Shown piece by piece: positions 21,170 through 29,809 of a DNA stretch of 64,000 nucleotides. Positions within the stretch are counted from its first letter, which is position 1. Every line of letters starts with the position of its first letter. This stretch comes from an uncultured Flavobacteriaceae bacterium (GTDB lineage Bacteria; Bacteroidota; Bacteroidia; Flavobacteriales; Flavobacteriaceae). The notes beneath the pieces were generated by a model. It did not search any database, had not been told where the DNA came from, and was given only the letters and a program-made list of their open reading frames with translations. A program made the position numbers and the translations under genes. The stretch covers positions 372,001 through 436,000 of the forward strand of contig CANLWN010000005.1 in NCBI GenBank assembly GCA_947494825.1, read 5' to 3'.

Positions 21170-22720
21170 CTAAAACGGTACGTCATTGGCATCATCGGGA
21201 TCTAGATCATCGTTCATGGCACTTCCAAATGCCTCATCGGTATTGGGAAGGTTTTTGGTTATGAACGGATTTTCTTCATCGGCATTCATCTTCGATTGAA
21301 ACTCAAATGGAGAATCAAAGTCATCTAAATTATCAAATTTACCGAGTTGTCCAACGAACTTTAACCTAATATTATCTAAACCACCGTTCCTATGCTTGGC
21401 CACAATGAACTCTGCCTGACCCTGCGTCGGGGTACGTTCCTCATCGTCCCATTCATCTATTTTGTAGTATTCGGGCCTATAAATAAAGGAAACGATATCG
21501 GCATCCTGCTCAATGGCACCCGATTCACGAAGATCCGAAAGAATGGGCCGTTTACTGCCCCCACGGGTCTCTACCGCCCTGGATAGCTGTGACAAAGCGA
21601 TGACAGGAACGTTCAATTCTTTGGCCAGTGCCTTTAAATTCCTCGAAATAGTAGAAATTTCCTGTTCCCTGTTCCCCCCTTTCTGACTGCTGCCCGCCGT
21701 CATCAACTGCAAATAGTCGATAATGATCAACTTAATATCGTGCTGGGAGGCCAGGCGCCTAGCCTTGGCCCTAAGGTCAAAAATGGACAAAGACGGGGTA
21801 TCATCTATGAACAAGGGGGCCTTTTCCAAGGTCTTTACCTTAACATTCAGTTGCTCCCATTCGTGTTTTTCCAAGCGTCCGGTACGCAATTTTTCTGAAG
21901 ACAGCCCCGTTTCGGAGGAGATGAGTCGTGTAATCAACTGCACGGAGGACATTTCCAACGAAAAGAAAGCTACAGGTATGCTCGAATTTACTGCCATATT
22001 TCGCGCCATGGACAGAGTAAGGGCAGTTTTACCCATACCCGGCCTTGCGGCAATAATGACCAAATCACTAGGTTGCCAGCCCGAGGTTAATTTGTCTACC
22101 TTATCAAAACCAGAGGGAATTCCGCTCAATCCTTCCTTATTGGCAATTTCCTCGATTCGTTTCTTGGCCTGGATCACCAAATTTTGGGCCGTCTCCGCGG
22201 AGCGCTTTAAATTTCCTTGGGTAACATCGTACAGCTTGGCCTCGGCATTGTCCAATAGATCAAATACATCGGTACCGTCATCATAGGCGTCTTCGATAAT
22301 TTCGTTGGAAATTTTGATCAGGCTCCGCTGAATATATTTTTGAAGGATGATACGCGCATGAAACTCAATATGGGCCGAAGAAGCCACTTTTTGAGTGAGT
22401 TTTACTAGGTAAAAATCGCCCCCTACCGCCTCTAGGCGCCCATTTTGCTTTAACTGGGATGAAACGGTTAATAAATCCACTGGTTCCGAGGTTTCGAAGA
22501 GCGTAAAGATCGCTTCGTAAATAAATCGATGCGCATCCTTATAAAAAGCATCTGGATGTAGGATATCTATTACTTCATCCACGCCTTTTTTGTCAATCAT
22601 CATTGCCCCCAACACAACTTCCTCTAAATCAACGGCTTGAGGTGGTATTTTCCCTCTTTCCAAATTGATTATGGCGGCTTTGTCAATTTTACGACCAACA
22701 ACAGGGCTCGGTTTTTCCAT
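21170..22720 (-). CDS. dnaB: Replicative DNA helicase DnaB
   Basis: The N-terminal DnaG-binding domain (QAVDLEEVVLGAMMIDKKGVDEVID) is followed by a RecA-like helicase with Walker A ARPGMGKTALT, Walker B-type LIIIDYLQLM and the DNA-binding/arginine-finger area LRESGAIEQDADIVSFIYR. It unwinds DNA ahead of the replisome. I take the start at 22720 (MEKPSPVV, 516 residues). An in-frame ATG 18 bases further up lies in the AT-rich presumed promoter region. The acidic tail DDLDPDDANDVPF is typical for the phylum. No intein is present. Confidence 0.93.
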   Translation of the reverse strand: MEKPSPVVGRKIDKAAIINLERGKIPPQAVDLEEVVLGAMMIDKKGVDEVIDILHPDAFYKDAHRFIYEAIFTLFETSEPVDLLTVSSQLKQNGRLEAVGGDFYLVKLTQKVASSAHIEFHARIILQKYIQRSLIKISNEIIEDAYDDGTDVFDLLDNAEAKLYDVTQGNLKRSAETAQNLVIQAKKRIEEIANKEGLSGIPSGFDKVDKLTSGWQPSDLVIIAARPGMGKTALTLSMARNMAVNSSIPVAFFSLEMSSVQLITRLISSETGLSSEKLRTGRLEKHEWEQLNVKVKTLEKAPLFIDDTPSLSIFDLRAKARRLASQHDIKLIIIDYLQLMTAGSSQKGGNREQEISTISRNLKALAKELNVPVIALSQLSRAVETRGGSKRPILSDLRESGAIEQDADIVSFIYRPEYYKIDEWDDEERTPTQGQAEFIVAKHRNGGLDNIRLKFVGQLGKFDNLDDFDSPFEFQSKMNADEENPFITKNLPNTDEAFGSAMNDDLDPDDANDVPF

Positions 22721-22832
22721 GGCTGCTAAAGTATACAATTAACCTTAAGTTAACATAAATGGGGGGTGCTGCGATATCCACAGACAATGAACAATTCTTC
22801 TGTTCATAAGTTACGAAATTGTGTTGATAACC

Positions 22833-22868
22833 AAAAAAATCCCGAAAATGAATCCCCGGGATTTTTTT
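22833..22868 (-). terminator. Bidirectional-looking terminator after accA
   Basis: A 12-bp stem (22833-22844 with 22857-22868, AAAAAAATCCCG) with T runs on both strands. It lies 21 bases after the accA stop and most likely ends the tgt-lptG-eamA-accA transcript. Confidence 0.85.
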
Positions 22869-22888
22869 GAACTTGCTAAAAATGCCGA

Positions 22889-23842
22889 TTAACCGTTGAA
22901 GACACCCATATTGGCATATTTATCCATGCGTGTATCTACCAATTCTTTTGGTGATAACTTTTTTAAATCTTCGTAATGGGCGGCAATTTTATTTTTTACG
23001 ATCTCAAAAGTTTTCTCTCGATTGCTATGGGCGCCTCCTAAAGGTTCCCTCACAATTTCATCGATCAACTTTAATTTTTTCATGTCGGTCGCCGTAAGTT
23101 TTAAGGCCTCCGCTGCCTGTTCCTTGTATTCCCAACTCCGCCAAAGGATGGAAGAACAGGATTCGGGCGATATTACGGAATACCAGGTATTCTCCAACAT
23201 GAGGACCCGGTCTCCCACACCGATGCCCAAAGCACCACCAGAGGCGCCTTCACCAATGATTACTACAATGATGGGGACTTTTAAACGTGTCATTTCCAAA
23301 ATGTTTCTGGCAATGGCCTCCCCTTGTCCGCGCTCCTCGGCCTCAATGCCGGGATAGGCCCCCGGAGTATCTATAAAACAGACCACGGGCAGATTGAATT
23401 TTTCAGCAGATCGCATCAGCCGTAGCGCCTTGCGGTACCCCTCAGGATTGGCCATACCAAAATTACGGTACTGCCTTGTCTTGGTGTTATAGCCCTTTTG
23501 TTGACCAATGAACATATAACTTTGGTCGCCTATCTTGCCCAGGCCGCCAATCATGGCCTTATCGTCCTTTACGTTTCTGTCGCCATGGAGCTCTAAGAAG
23601 GTGTCGCCGCAAATGGCCTTGATATAGTCCAACGTATAGGGCCTGTTCGGGTGTCGCGAAAGTTGTACCCGCTGCCAAGCGGTAAGGTTCTTATAGATAT
23701 CCTTCCGGGCCTCCGCTAATTTTTTTTCTATCTGCTTGCAGGTTTCGGTAACATCCACATCACTCTCCTCCCCGATGACCAAGCACTTGTCCAATTGCTC
23801 TTCGAGTTCTTTAATGGGTAGTTCAAAATCCAAATATTCCAC
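22889..23842 (-). CDS. accA: Acetyl-CoA carboxylase carboxyltransferase subunit alpha
   Basis: At 317 residues this is the usual AccA length. It opens [17 protein letters not shown] and contains the crotonase-fold carboxyltransferase motifs [36 protein letters not shown] and [22 protein letters not shown]. With AccD it transfers the carboxyl group from biotin to acetyl-CoA, forming malonyl-CoA for fatty acid synthesis. It is last in the tgt-lptG-eamA-accA run, but also has its own likely -7 box (TATATTTG on the minus strand, 23872-23879). Confidence 0.97.
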   Translation of the reverse strand: MEYLDFELPIKELEEQLDKCLVIGEESDVDVTETCKQIEKKLAEARKDIYKNLTAWQRVQLSRHPNRPYTLDYIKAICGDTFLELHGDRNVKDDKAMIGGLGKIGDQSYMFIGQQKGYNTKTRQYRNFGMANPEGYRKALRLMRSAEKFNLPVVCFIDTPGAYPGIEAEERGQGEAIARNILEMTRLKVPIIVVIIGEGASGGALGIGVGDRVLMLENTWYSVISPESCSSILWRSWEYKEQAAEALKLTATDMKKLKLIDEIVREPLGGAHSNREKTFEIVKNKIAAHYEDLKKLSPKELVDTRMDKYANMGVFNG

Positions 23843-23871
23843 GAATCTTAGGTTTAGTTTGTATCAGCAGA

Positions 23872-23879
23872 CAAATATA
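23872..23879 (-). promoter_or_regulatory. -7 box of a possible internal accA promoter
   Basis: The minus strand reads TATATTTG here, 29 bases before the accA ATG. No clear TTG lies at the right distance upstream. Confidence 0.4.
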
Positions 23880-23897
23880 AAACTTTAAGGGAGAACC

Positions 23898-24794
23898 CTA
23901 GGCCGTACCTCTTTTTTTTAACTTACCCCTGCGCTTCAAAAGGCCATTGGCTATCACAGTGGCAAGTATAATCAGCGCTCCAACATAAAACAAGGGGTTC
24001 ATTTTTTCGCTGTCCCCAAAAATGAGGAAGGCCAAAACAATACCATAGATCGGCTCCAAATTTATCGTAAGCATTACCGTATAGGGGCTAATATGTTCCA
24101 TAATACGCACCGAGGCTATAAAAGCGTAGGCGGTGCATACCGAGGCCAATATAAAGAGGTACAAAAGATCGTTCATGGATAGCAAAAAGAAATTAGCGTC
24201 GAAACTTCCTTGGAACCCAAGATATACGGTAAGGAAAATACAACCGCTCAGAAGCTCGTAAAATGAAATTACGGAAGGTCGTTCCTTGAGGATCAACTTG
24301 CCGTTGATCAACGAAAAAATGGCGGCCAGCATGGCCGAGGTCAACGCCAACAGGATGCCCTCCACATAGGTCGTTTCCACTTTGAATATGATATAGAGCC
24401 CTGTCAGTACCATAACCCCAAAAACAAGCTCGTACCAAAGGAGTTTTCGACGGTACCAAATAGGTTCCAGCACCGCGGTAAAGAGTGCTCCGGTAGACAT
24501 AGTGGCCAGGGCCACGGATACATTGGATACCTTAATGGCCCTAAAAAAAGTAAGCCAGTGCAAGGCGATGATGATCCCTGCAAAAATAAGGGTCAATAGG
24601 GTTTTTCGGGAAAGCCTTAAACCATACTTTTTAAGGCTGATGAACAAGAAAATAAAACAAGAGGCCAGCAGCATCCGGTACCAGACCAAGGGAAGTGCCT
24701 CAATACTGATCAATTTTCCCAGCACGGCCGTAAAGCCCCAGATAAATACAATAAAGTGAAGGTGCAGGTAGTTTTTGAACCTAACGTTTGGCAT
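23898..24794 (-). CDS. EamA/DMT-superfamily permease
   Basis: A 298-residue protein with about ten membrane helices arranged as two EamA repeats (about 10-140 and 150-285). It starts in FKNYLHLHFIVFIWGFTAVLGKL and ends in a basic KRRGKLKKRG tail, as usual for drug/metabolite exporters of the inner membrane. The substrate is unknown. The start overlaps the end of lptG by 14 bases, which implies translational coupling. Confidence 0.85.
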   Translation of the reverse strand: MPNVRFKNYLHLHFIVFIWGFTAVLGKLISIEALPLVWYRMLLASCFIFLFISLKKYGLRLSRKTLLTLIFAGIIIALHWLTFFRAIKVSNVSVALATMSTGALFTAVLEPIWYRRKLLWYELVFGVMVLTGLYIIFKVETTYVEGILLALTSAMLAAIFSLINGKLILKERPSVISFYELLSGCIFLTVYLGFQGSFDANFFLLSMNDLLYLFILASVCTAYAFIASVRIMEHISPYTVMLTINLEPIYGIVLAFLIFGDSEKMNPLFYVGALIILATVIANGLLKRRGKLKKRGTA

Positions 24795-25866
24795 GTTGCA
24801 ACAAATAAAGCCCTAAAATACCAAAGGCAAGGTTTGGAATAATTATCGCCAACAAGGGCGGAAATCCCGATTGCTGTGCCAAGGTACCAAAGACCTTGTC
24901 AAAAAAGATATAAATAAAGGCCACTCCGATGCCAAAGGCTAAATTAATGCCCATACCGCCCCTTCGTTTTACGGAGGACACCGCCACGGCTATAATGGTA
25001 AGGATAAATGCAGTCAAGGGCAACGCCCAGCGTTTGTATTTGACCAGTACATACGTGTTAACATTGGATGCGCCCTTTTTTCGTTGCGTATCTATAAATT
25101 TATTCAACTCAAACAGGTTCTTGGTCTCCGCTATATAGGAGACAGGGGTTAAATCGTCTATTTTGAAGGTAAAAATAGTGTCCAATCGGCGTTTGGTCTC
25201 CACGATTTCACCATCTTCGCCCACACTGCGCTTTACATAGGAGCTTAACCTGTAGATACTGTCCTTGGGTATCCATCTAATATTGGCGGCCGAAATCTTG
25301 TAGTCCAGCTTGTTTTCTTGTGTAAAATGCTCGAAGGTGAAGTTATAGCCAATCTTCCGAGCGGGGTCAAAGCTACTGACATAGATATAGTCCCGATCGT
25401 TCAATTGGTTAAATATATTGCTGGTCACCCGATCTTGCTTCCCCTTTTTTAAATATTTGAACTTAAATTCATTAAATCCCTTGCTCGCATTGGGTACGAT
25501 GAACATCCCCATAAAGAAGAGAATTACCGCAATAATGGAAGCACCTATAAGATAGGGGCGCAAAAACCTACCATAGGAAACCCCAGAACTCAAAATGGCC
25601 ACAATCTCCGTATTGTTGGCCAATTTGGAGGTGAAGAAAATTACGGAAAGAAACAGAAAAATGGGGAACAGCAGACTTCCTATATATATGGTGAAATTCA
25701 TGTAATACACCAAAATTTCGTTCAAGGGTGCATCGTTGTCGATCATTTTACCGATTTGTTCGGCCAAATTGGCCATGATGCCTATGGGAATGAACAACAG
25801 CAGCATGACGCTAAAAGTCAGCAAATATCGCCTTAAGATGTATTTATCAAGAATCGTGAGGCTCAT
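24781..25866 (-). CDS. LptF/LptG-family permease of the lipopolysaccharide transporter
   Basis: A 361-residue YjgP/YjgQ-type protein. Three helices at the N-terminus (LDKYILRRYLLTFSVMLLLFIP...) and three at the C-terminus flank a periplasmic beta-jellyroll domain (about 130-265). With LptB and its partner permease it extracts LPS from the inner membrane and pushes it toward the outer membrane. Bacteroidota often have separate LptF and LptG genes, and I cannot decide which this is, though the length and position favour LptG. Its ATG overlaps the tgt stop (ATGA, 25863-25866). Confidence 0.88.
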   Translation of the reverse strand: MSLTILDKYILRRYLLTFSVMLLLFIPIGIMANLAEQIGKMIDNDAPLNEILVYYMNFTIYIGSLLFPIFLFLSVIFFTSKLANNTEIVAILSSGVSYGRFLRPYLIGASIIAVILFFMGMFIVPNASKGFNEFKFKYLKKGKQDRVTSNIFNQLNDRDYIYVSSFDPARKIGYNFTFEHFTQENKLDYKISAANIRWIPKDSIYRLSSYVKRSVGEDGEIVETKRRLDTIFTFKIDDLTPVSYIAETKNLFELNKFIDTQRKKGASNVNTYVLVKYKRWALPLTAFILTIIAVAVSSVKRRGGMGINLAFGIGVAFIYIFFDKVFGTLAQQSGFPPLLAIIIPNLAFGILGLYLLQHAKR

Positions 25867-26993
25867 CGTCTTTTATCCATTTGCTTTACCATGACATTTT
25901 TCCAGTTCAGGAAATCCCCTGCTAAAATATGCTTTCTGGCCTCACGAACCAACCAAAGATAGAAACCCAGATTGTGGATGGTGGCAATTTGTTTCCCCAA
26001 GTATTCATTGGCCGCGAACAAATGTCGTAAATAGGCCTTTGAATATTCAAGATCAACGAAGGTAATGCCCATTTCATCCAAGGGGGAAAAATCATCCTCC
26101 CACTTCTTGTTCTTTATGTTGATGGTGCCATGGGCAGTAAACAGCATGCCATTCCTGGCATTCCTGGTGGGCATCACACAATCGAACATATCGATACCAA
26201 GGGCTATGTTTTCTAGAATATTTATCGGCGTGCCAACGCCCATTAGGTACCTGGGCTTATCCTCGGGAAGAATATCACAGACCACCTCGGTCATTGCATA
26301 CATTTCCTCAGCAGGTTCCCCGACCGACAGACCGCCAATAGCATTCCCTTCTGCACCTGCATTGGCAATATACTCGGCCGATTGCATCCTTAGGTCCTTA
26401 TAGGTGGAGCCTTGTACAATAGGAAAAAAGGCCTGTGCATAATCATAGGCATAGGGCACCTTGTCCAAATGGGCGATACAACGGTCTAACCACCTATGGG
26501 TCATGTGCATGGAACGCTTAGCATAGTTGTAATCGCAGGGATAAGGAGTGCATTCATCAAAGGCCATGATGATATCCGCACCTATGGTCCGTTGTAGTTC
26601 CATTACGTTTTCAGGGGTGAACACATGATAGGATCCATCAATATGGGATTTAAACTTCACCCCTTCTTCTTTGATTTTTCGGTTGGCCGATAAGGAGTAT
26701 ACCTGGTATCCTCCACTATCCGTAAGGATGTTCCTATCCCATCCCATAAACTTATGAAGCCCTCCTGCTTGCTCCAAAATAGGGGTCTTGGGCCTCAAGT
26801 ACAGGTGATAGGTATTTCCTAGAATAATATCCGGATCAATATCTTCCTTCAGTTCTCGCTGGTGGACTCCCTTCACGGAAGCCACAGTACCCACTGGCAT
26901 AAAAATCGGAGTGCTTATGCTGCCATGATCCGTGGTAATTCGTCCGGCCCTTGCCTTACTTTGAGGGTCGGTATGTGCTAAAGTAAATTTCAT
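25863..26993 (-). CDS. tgt: Queuine tRNA-ribosyltransferase (TGT) lacking the usual zinc cysteines
   Basis: The start is taken at 26993 (MKFTLAHTDPQSKARAG, 376 residues). An ATG 138 bases upstream would add a tail without family match and run past the promoter. TGT swaps guanine-34 for preQ1 in tRNAs for Asp, Asn, His and Tyr. Catalytic features are present: LTDSGGYQVYSL, the nucleophile Asp in FDCVMPTRNARNG, and GGLSVGEP. The C-terminal zinc motif, normally CxCxxC...H, reads PLDEMGITFVDLEYSKAYLRH, so all three cysteines are absent while the His remains. Confidence 0.93.
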   Translation of the reverse strand: MKFTLAHTDPQSKARAGRITTDHGSISTPIFMPVGTVASVKGVHQRELKEDIDPDIILGNTYHLYLRPKTPILEQAGGLHKFMGWDRNILTDSGGYQVYSLSANRKIKEEGVKFKSHIDGSYHVFTPENVMELQRTIGADIIMAFDECTPYPCDYNYAKRSMHMTHRWLDRCIAHLDKVPYAYDYAQAFFPIVQGSTYKDLRMQSAEYIANAGAEGNAIGGLSVGEPAEEMYAMTEVVCDILPEDKPRYLMGVGTPINILENIALGIDMFDCVMPTRNARNGMLFTAHGTINIKNKKWEDDFSPLDEMGITFVDLEYSKAYLRHLFAANEYLGKQIATIHNLGFYLWLVREARKHILAGDFLNWKNVMVKQMDKRR

Positions 26994-27008
26994 CCCTGAT
27001 TCAATCCG

Positions 27009-27016
27009 CAAATATA
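27009..27016 (-). promoter_or_regulatory. -7 box of the tgt operon promoter
   Basis: The minus strand reads TATATTTG, 15 bases before the tgt ATG. The -33 element is unclear. It lies in the divergent region shared with transketolase. Confidence 0.5.
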
Positions 27017-27096
27017 GACAACTAAGTTGTGTAAAAACGCTAACAAAAAAATAAAGTTCCCCGATCCGCTTCGTTGATAAAATAGTATATTTCGCC

Positions 27097-27127
27097 TTGT
27101 ATAGCCCAAAGTTTGCAGTTACTTTTG
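27097..27127 (+). promoter_or_regulatory. Promoter of the split transketolase genes
   Basis: TTG (27097-27099), a 20-base spacer, TACTTTTG (27120-27127), then the ATG at 27155. Confidence 0.7.
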
Positions 27128-27154
27128 GCATTTATATCACGAAACCACAAAATA

Positions 27155-27991
27155 ATGTCAAAACTACAAGACTTGGTTGTGCAGACCCGTAGGGATATTC
27201 TACGCATGGTCCACAAGGTTAATTCAGGTCATCCTGGAGGATCCCTGGGCTGTACCGAATTTTTCATCGCCCTCTACCATGAGATTATGGACCTTAAAGA
27301 AGGCTTTGATATGGACGGACGGGACGAGGACATTTTCTTTTTGTCCAACGGGCATATCTCCCCCATTTTTTACAGTACCTTGGCGAGACGCGGTTATTTT
27401 CCGGTGGAGGAATTGAATACCTTCCGCTTGATAAATTCGCGACTACAGGGGCATCCGGCCACCCATGAAGGTCTCCCGGGAATACGCATTGCCTCAGGGT
27501 CTTTGGGCCAGGGCATGTCGGTAGCCCTAGGTGCCGCACAGGCCAAAAAACTGAATGGGGACGATCATCTGATTTACAGCCTGCACGGTGACGGGGAACT
27601 GCAAGAGGGCCAGAACTGGGAAGCCATTATGTATGCCGCAGGAAACAAAGTGGACAATATTATCGCCACGGTAGATCTCAACGGACAGCAAATAGATGGT
27701 GCCACGGATACCGTTTTGCCCATGGGCGATGTAAAGGCCAAATTTGAGGCCTTTGGCTGGGACGTGCTGGAAATAACCAAGGGCAACGATCTAGATGCCA
27801 TCCTTGTAGGTATGGCCGATGCAAAGAGCAGGACGGGTAAAGGAAAGCCGGTCTGTGTTTTGTTGCATACCGTGATGGGCCATGGGGTAGATTTTATGAT
27901 GTACACCCATGCTTGGCACGGGAAGGCGCCCAATGATGAACAATTGGCGGATGCGTTGTCGCAAAATCCGGAAACTATAGGGGACTATTAA
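27155..27991 (+). CDS. Transketolase, N-terminal (thiamine-diphosphate binding) subunit
   Basis: The start at 27155 (MSKLQDLVVQTRRDILRMVH, 278 residues) is preferred to an upstream ATG that overlaps the promoter. The protein has KVNSGHPGGSLGCTEF, GSLGQGMSVALGAA, and the ThDP/Mg motif HGDGELQEGQNWEA...DLNGQQ. It covers only the first transketolase domain. The remainder is encoded by the next gene, 11 bases on. Together they move two-carbon units in the non-oxidative pentose phosphate pathway. Confidence 0.93.
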   Translation: MSKLQDLVVQTRRDILRMVHKVNSGHPGGSLGCTEFFIALYHEIMDLKEGFDMDGRDEDIFFLSNGHISPIFYSTLARRGYFPVEELNTFRLINSRLQGHPATHEGLPGIRIASGSLGQGMSVALGAAQAKKLNGDDHLIYSLHGDGELQEGQNWEAIMYAAGNKVDNIIATVDLNGQQIDGATDTVLPMGDVKAKFEAFGWDVLEITKGNDLDAILVGMADAKSRTGKGKPVCVLLHTVMGHGVDFMMYTHAWHGKAPNDEQLADALSQNPETIGDY

Positions 27992-28002
27992 TAAGACATT
28001 AC

Positions 28003-28956
28003 ATGAAAAAGTACATAGATTCAGGTAAAAACGATACAAGAAGCGGCTTTGGCGCCGGACTGGCAGAATTGGGCAGGTCCCATCCCAACGTGGTAGCGCT
28101 CTGTGCTGATTTGATCGGCTCTCTGAAAATGGAGAAGTTCATAGAGGAAAACCCTGAACGCTTCTTTCAGGTGGGCATCGCCGAGGCCAATATGATGGGC
28201 CTTGCAGCCGGACTCACCATTGGAGGGAAAATACCTTTTACAGGTACCTTTGCCAACTTCTCCACCGGTAGGGTGTACGATCAGATCAGGCAATCCATAG
28301 CGTATTCGGGTAAAAATGTGAAAATATGTGCTTCACATGCCGGGGTAACCCTTGGCGAAGATGGGGCCACGCACCAAATCTTGGAAGATATTGGTCTTAT
28401 GAAAATGCTCCCGGGCATGACGGTCATAAATCCCTGCGATTTTAACCAGACCAAGGCCGCCACAATAGCCATTGCCGATCACCTAGGGCCCGTATACTTA
28501 AGGTTTGGAAGGCCCAAGGTAGCCAACTTTACCCCCACCGATCAAAAATTTGAAATCGGCAAAGCGCTCATGCTCAATGAAGGTACGGATGTTACCATAG
28601 CAGCTACCGGACATTTGGTCTGGGAAGCGCTCATTGCAGCCGAAAACCTTGAAAACCAAGGAATCTCTGCGGAAGTAATCAATATTCACACCATAAAACC
28701 GCTTGACGAGGAAGCTTTGTTAAAATCCGTTAAAAAAACGGGTTGTATTGTAAGTGCAGAGGAGCATAATTACCTAGGCGGTTTGGGCGAGAGTATTGCC
28801 AGAACCCTTGCTACCCAGCATCCTACACCCCAAGAATTTGTGGCCACCCAGGATACTTTTGGGGAAAGCGGCACTCCAGAACAGCTTATGGAGAAATACG
28901 GATTGAACAATAAAGCCATAGAGACGGCCGTTTTAAGTGTGTTAAAAAGAAAATAG
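28003..28956 (+). CDS. Transketolase, C-terminal (pyrimidine-binding) subunit
   Basis: A 317-residue partner of the preceding gene. It has the pyrimidine-binding domain (about 1-165) with the catalytic-type Glu in QVGIAEANMMGLAAGL and SHAGVTLGEDGATHQ, and the C-terminal transketolase domain (about 180-310). Split transketolases are widespread in Bacteroidota and archaea, so the split is not a frameshift: each half has its own start, and 11 bases separate the frames. Confidence 0.93.
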   Translation: MKKYIDSGKNDTRSGFGAGLAELGRSHPNVVALCADLIGSLKMEKFIEENPERFFQVGIAEANMMGLAAGLTIGGKIPFTGTFANFSTGRVYDQIRQSIAYSGKNVKICASHAGVTLGEDGATHQILEDIGLMKMLPGMTVINPCDFNQTKAATIAIADHLGPVYLRFGRPKVANFTPTDQKFEIGKALMLNEGTDVTIAATGHLVWEALIAAENLENQGISAEVINIHTIKPLDEEALLKSVKKTGCIVSAEEHNYLGGLGESIARTLATQHPTPQEFVATQDTFGESGTPEQLMEKYGLNNKAIETAVLSVLKRK

Positions 28957-28958
28957 AA

Positions 28959-28985
28959 TAGCACCAATTTTGGTGCTACATTTTA
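28959..28985 (+). terminator. Hairpin after transketolase, probable terminator
   Basis: TAGCACCA/TGGTGCTA (28959-28966 with 28971-28978), a 4-base loop, followed by CATTTTATTT. The U tract is imperfect, so partial read-through into the PorT-like gene is possible. Confidence 0.55.
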
Positions 28986-29009
28986 TTTAAAAACAGAACA
29001 CACTGCATT

Positions 29010-29624
29010 ATGAAAAAAACACTTCTTACGGTGGCATGCGTTTTAATAAGCGTAACCACATTCGCTCAGAGCAAATCGGGATACGGTATTAAGGCCGGTC
29101 TTAACTACAACCAGAACGGAGATCTTAGTTTTAGACAGGTACAGAACGCAGGCGAGGATATCATTGCCGGTTCGGATGGCAAAGTGGGCTTCCATGCAGG
29201 CTTTTTTGCTAAATTGGATTTCCCGAAGGTTTATGTAAAGCCCGAACTGGTCTATACCCGTACAAAGAGTAGTTACGACGTGGACGGTGCTACCAACGAC
29301 TATGACATTTCCAAAATAGACCTTCCCGTACTGCTGGGATATAAGCTCATTGGTCCTTTGAGCGTTTTTGCCGGACCCGCTTTCCAATACACGTTGAAAA
29401 ACGATCTGGACGGACTCAATGTGGACGATGTACAGAACGATTTTACCGTGGGACTCAATGTGGGCCTCGATGTGAGTTTGGGCAACGTTGGCCTGGATGT
29501 ACGCTACGAACGTGGTTTTTCAGAAAACGAGGCCAATTTTATCGGCAACAATATTACCGACATAGAGGGACGTGTAGATTCCAGGCCCTCGCAGATTATT
29601 TTTGGTCTGTCCGTGAAATTATAA
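29010..29624 (+). CDS. PorT-family outer-membrane beta-barrel protein
   Basis: A 204-residue protein with a signal peptide (MKKTLLTVACVLISVTTFAQ). The mature part has alternating beta strands such as YGIKAGLNYNQNGDLS, FHAGFFAKLDF, VKPELVYTRT and GLNVGLDVSLGNVGLDVRYERG, ending in FGLSVKL. This is the OMP_b-brl/PorT-like pattern of small 8-stranded barrels. Function is unknown, and the match is to the general barrel family rather than the secretion protein PorT itself. Confidence 0.8.
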   Translation: MKKTLLTVACVLISVTTFAQSKSGYGIKAGLNYNQNGDLSFRQVQNAGEDIIAGSDGKVGFHAGFFAKLDFPKVYVKPELVYTRTKSSYDVDGATNDYDISKIDLPVLLGYKLIGPLSVFAGPAFQYTLKNDLDGLNVDDVQNDFTVGLNVGLDVSLGNVGLDVRYERGFSENEANFIGNNITDIEGRVDSRPSQIIFGLSVKL

Positions 29625-29652
29625 AATATTATTGTAGCGCTTTGATGTCGCA

Positions 29653-29752
29653 TCGAGCGCCCGCCTCCCAAAGTCTCGTACGGAGGGCAGGCAGTCGAGA
29701 TGTCTTTTTTGGGAATGAATTACCACCTTGAAGAGTTCTCGACTGCGCTCGA
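29653..29752. repeat. Palindromic dispersed-type repeat, one arm split by a 32-base insertion
   Basis: TCTCGACTGCGCTCGA at 29737-29752 is a sequence that, as I recall, is scattered through flavobacterial intergenic regions. Its reverse complement occurs upstream as TCGAGCGC (29653-29660) plus AGTCGAGA (29693-29700), interrupted by 32 bases. The whole forms a large inverted repeat between the convergent PorT-like and FKBP genes and could act as a terminator. Confidence 0.6.
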
Positions 29753-29809
29753 ACTGACATTCGTAGATTCTATATAAGGTATTTCCCTAAGGACGTTCGT
29801 GAAGATGTA

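Noticed and set aside
27155-28956. Frameshifted transketolase
   Set aside because: The break falls exactly between the two domains, with separate start and stop codons and an 11-base gap. Split transketolase is a normal two-gene form in this phylum.
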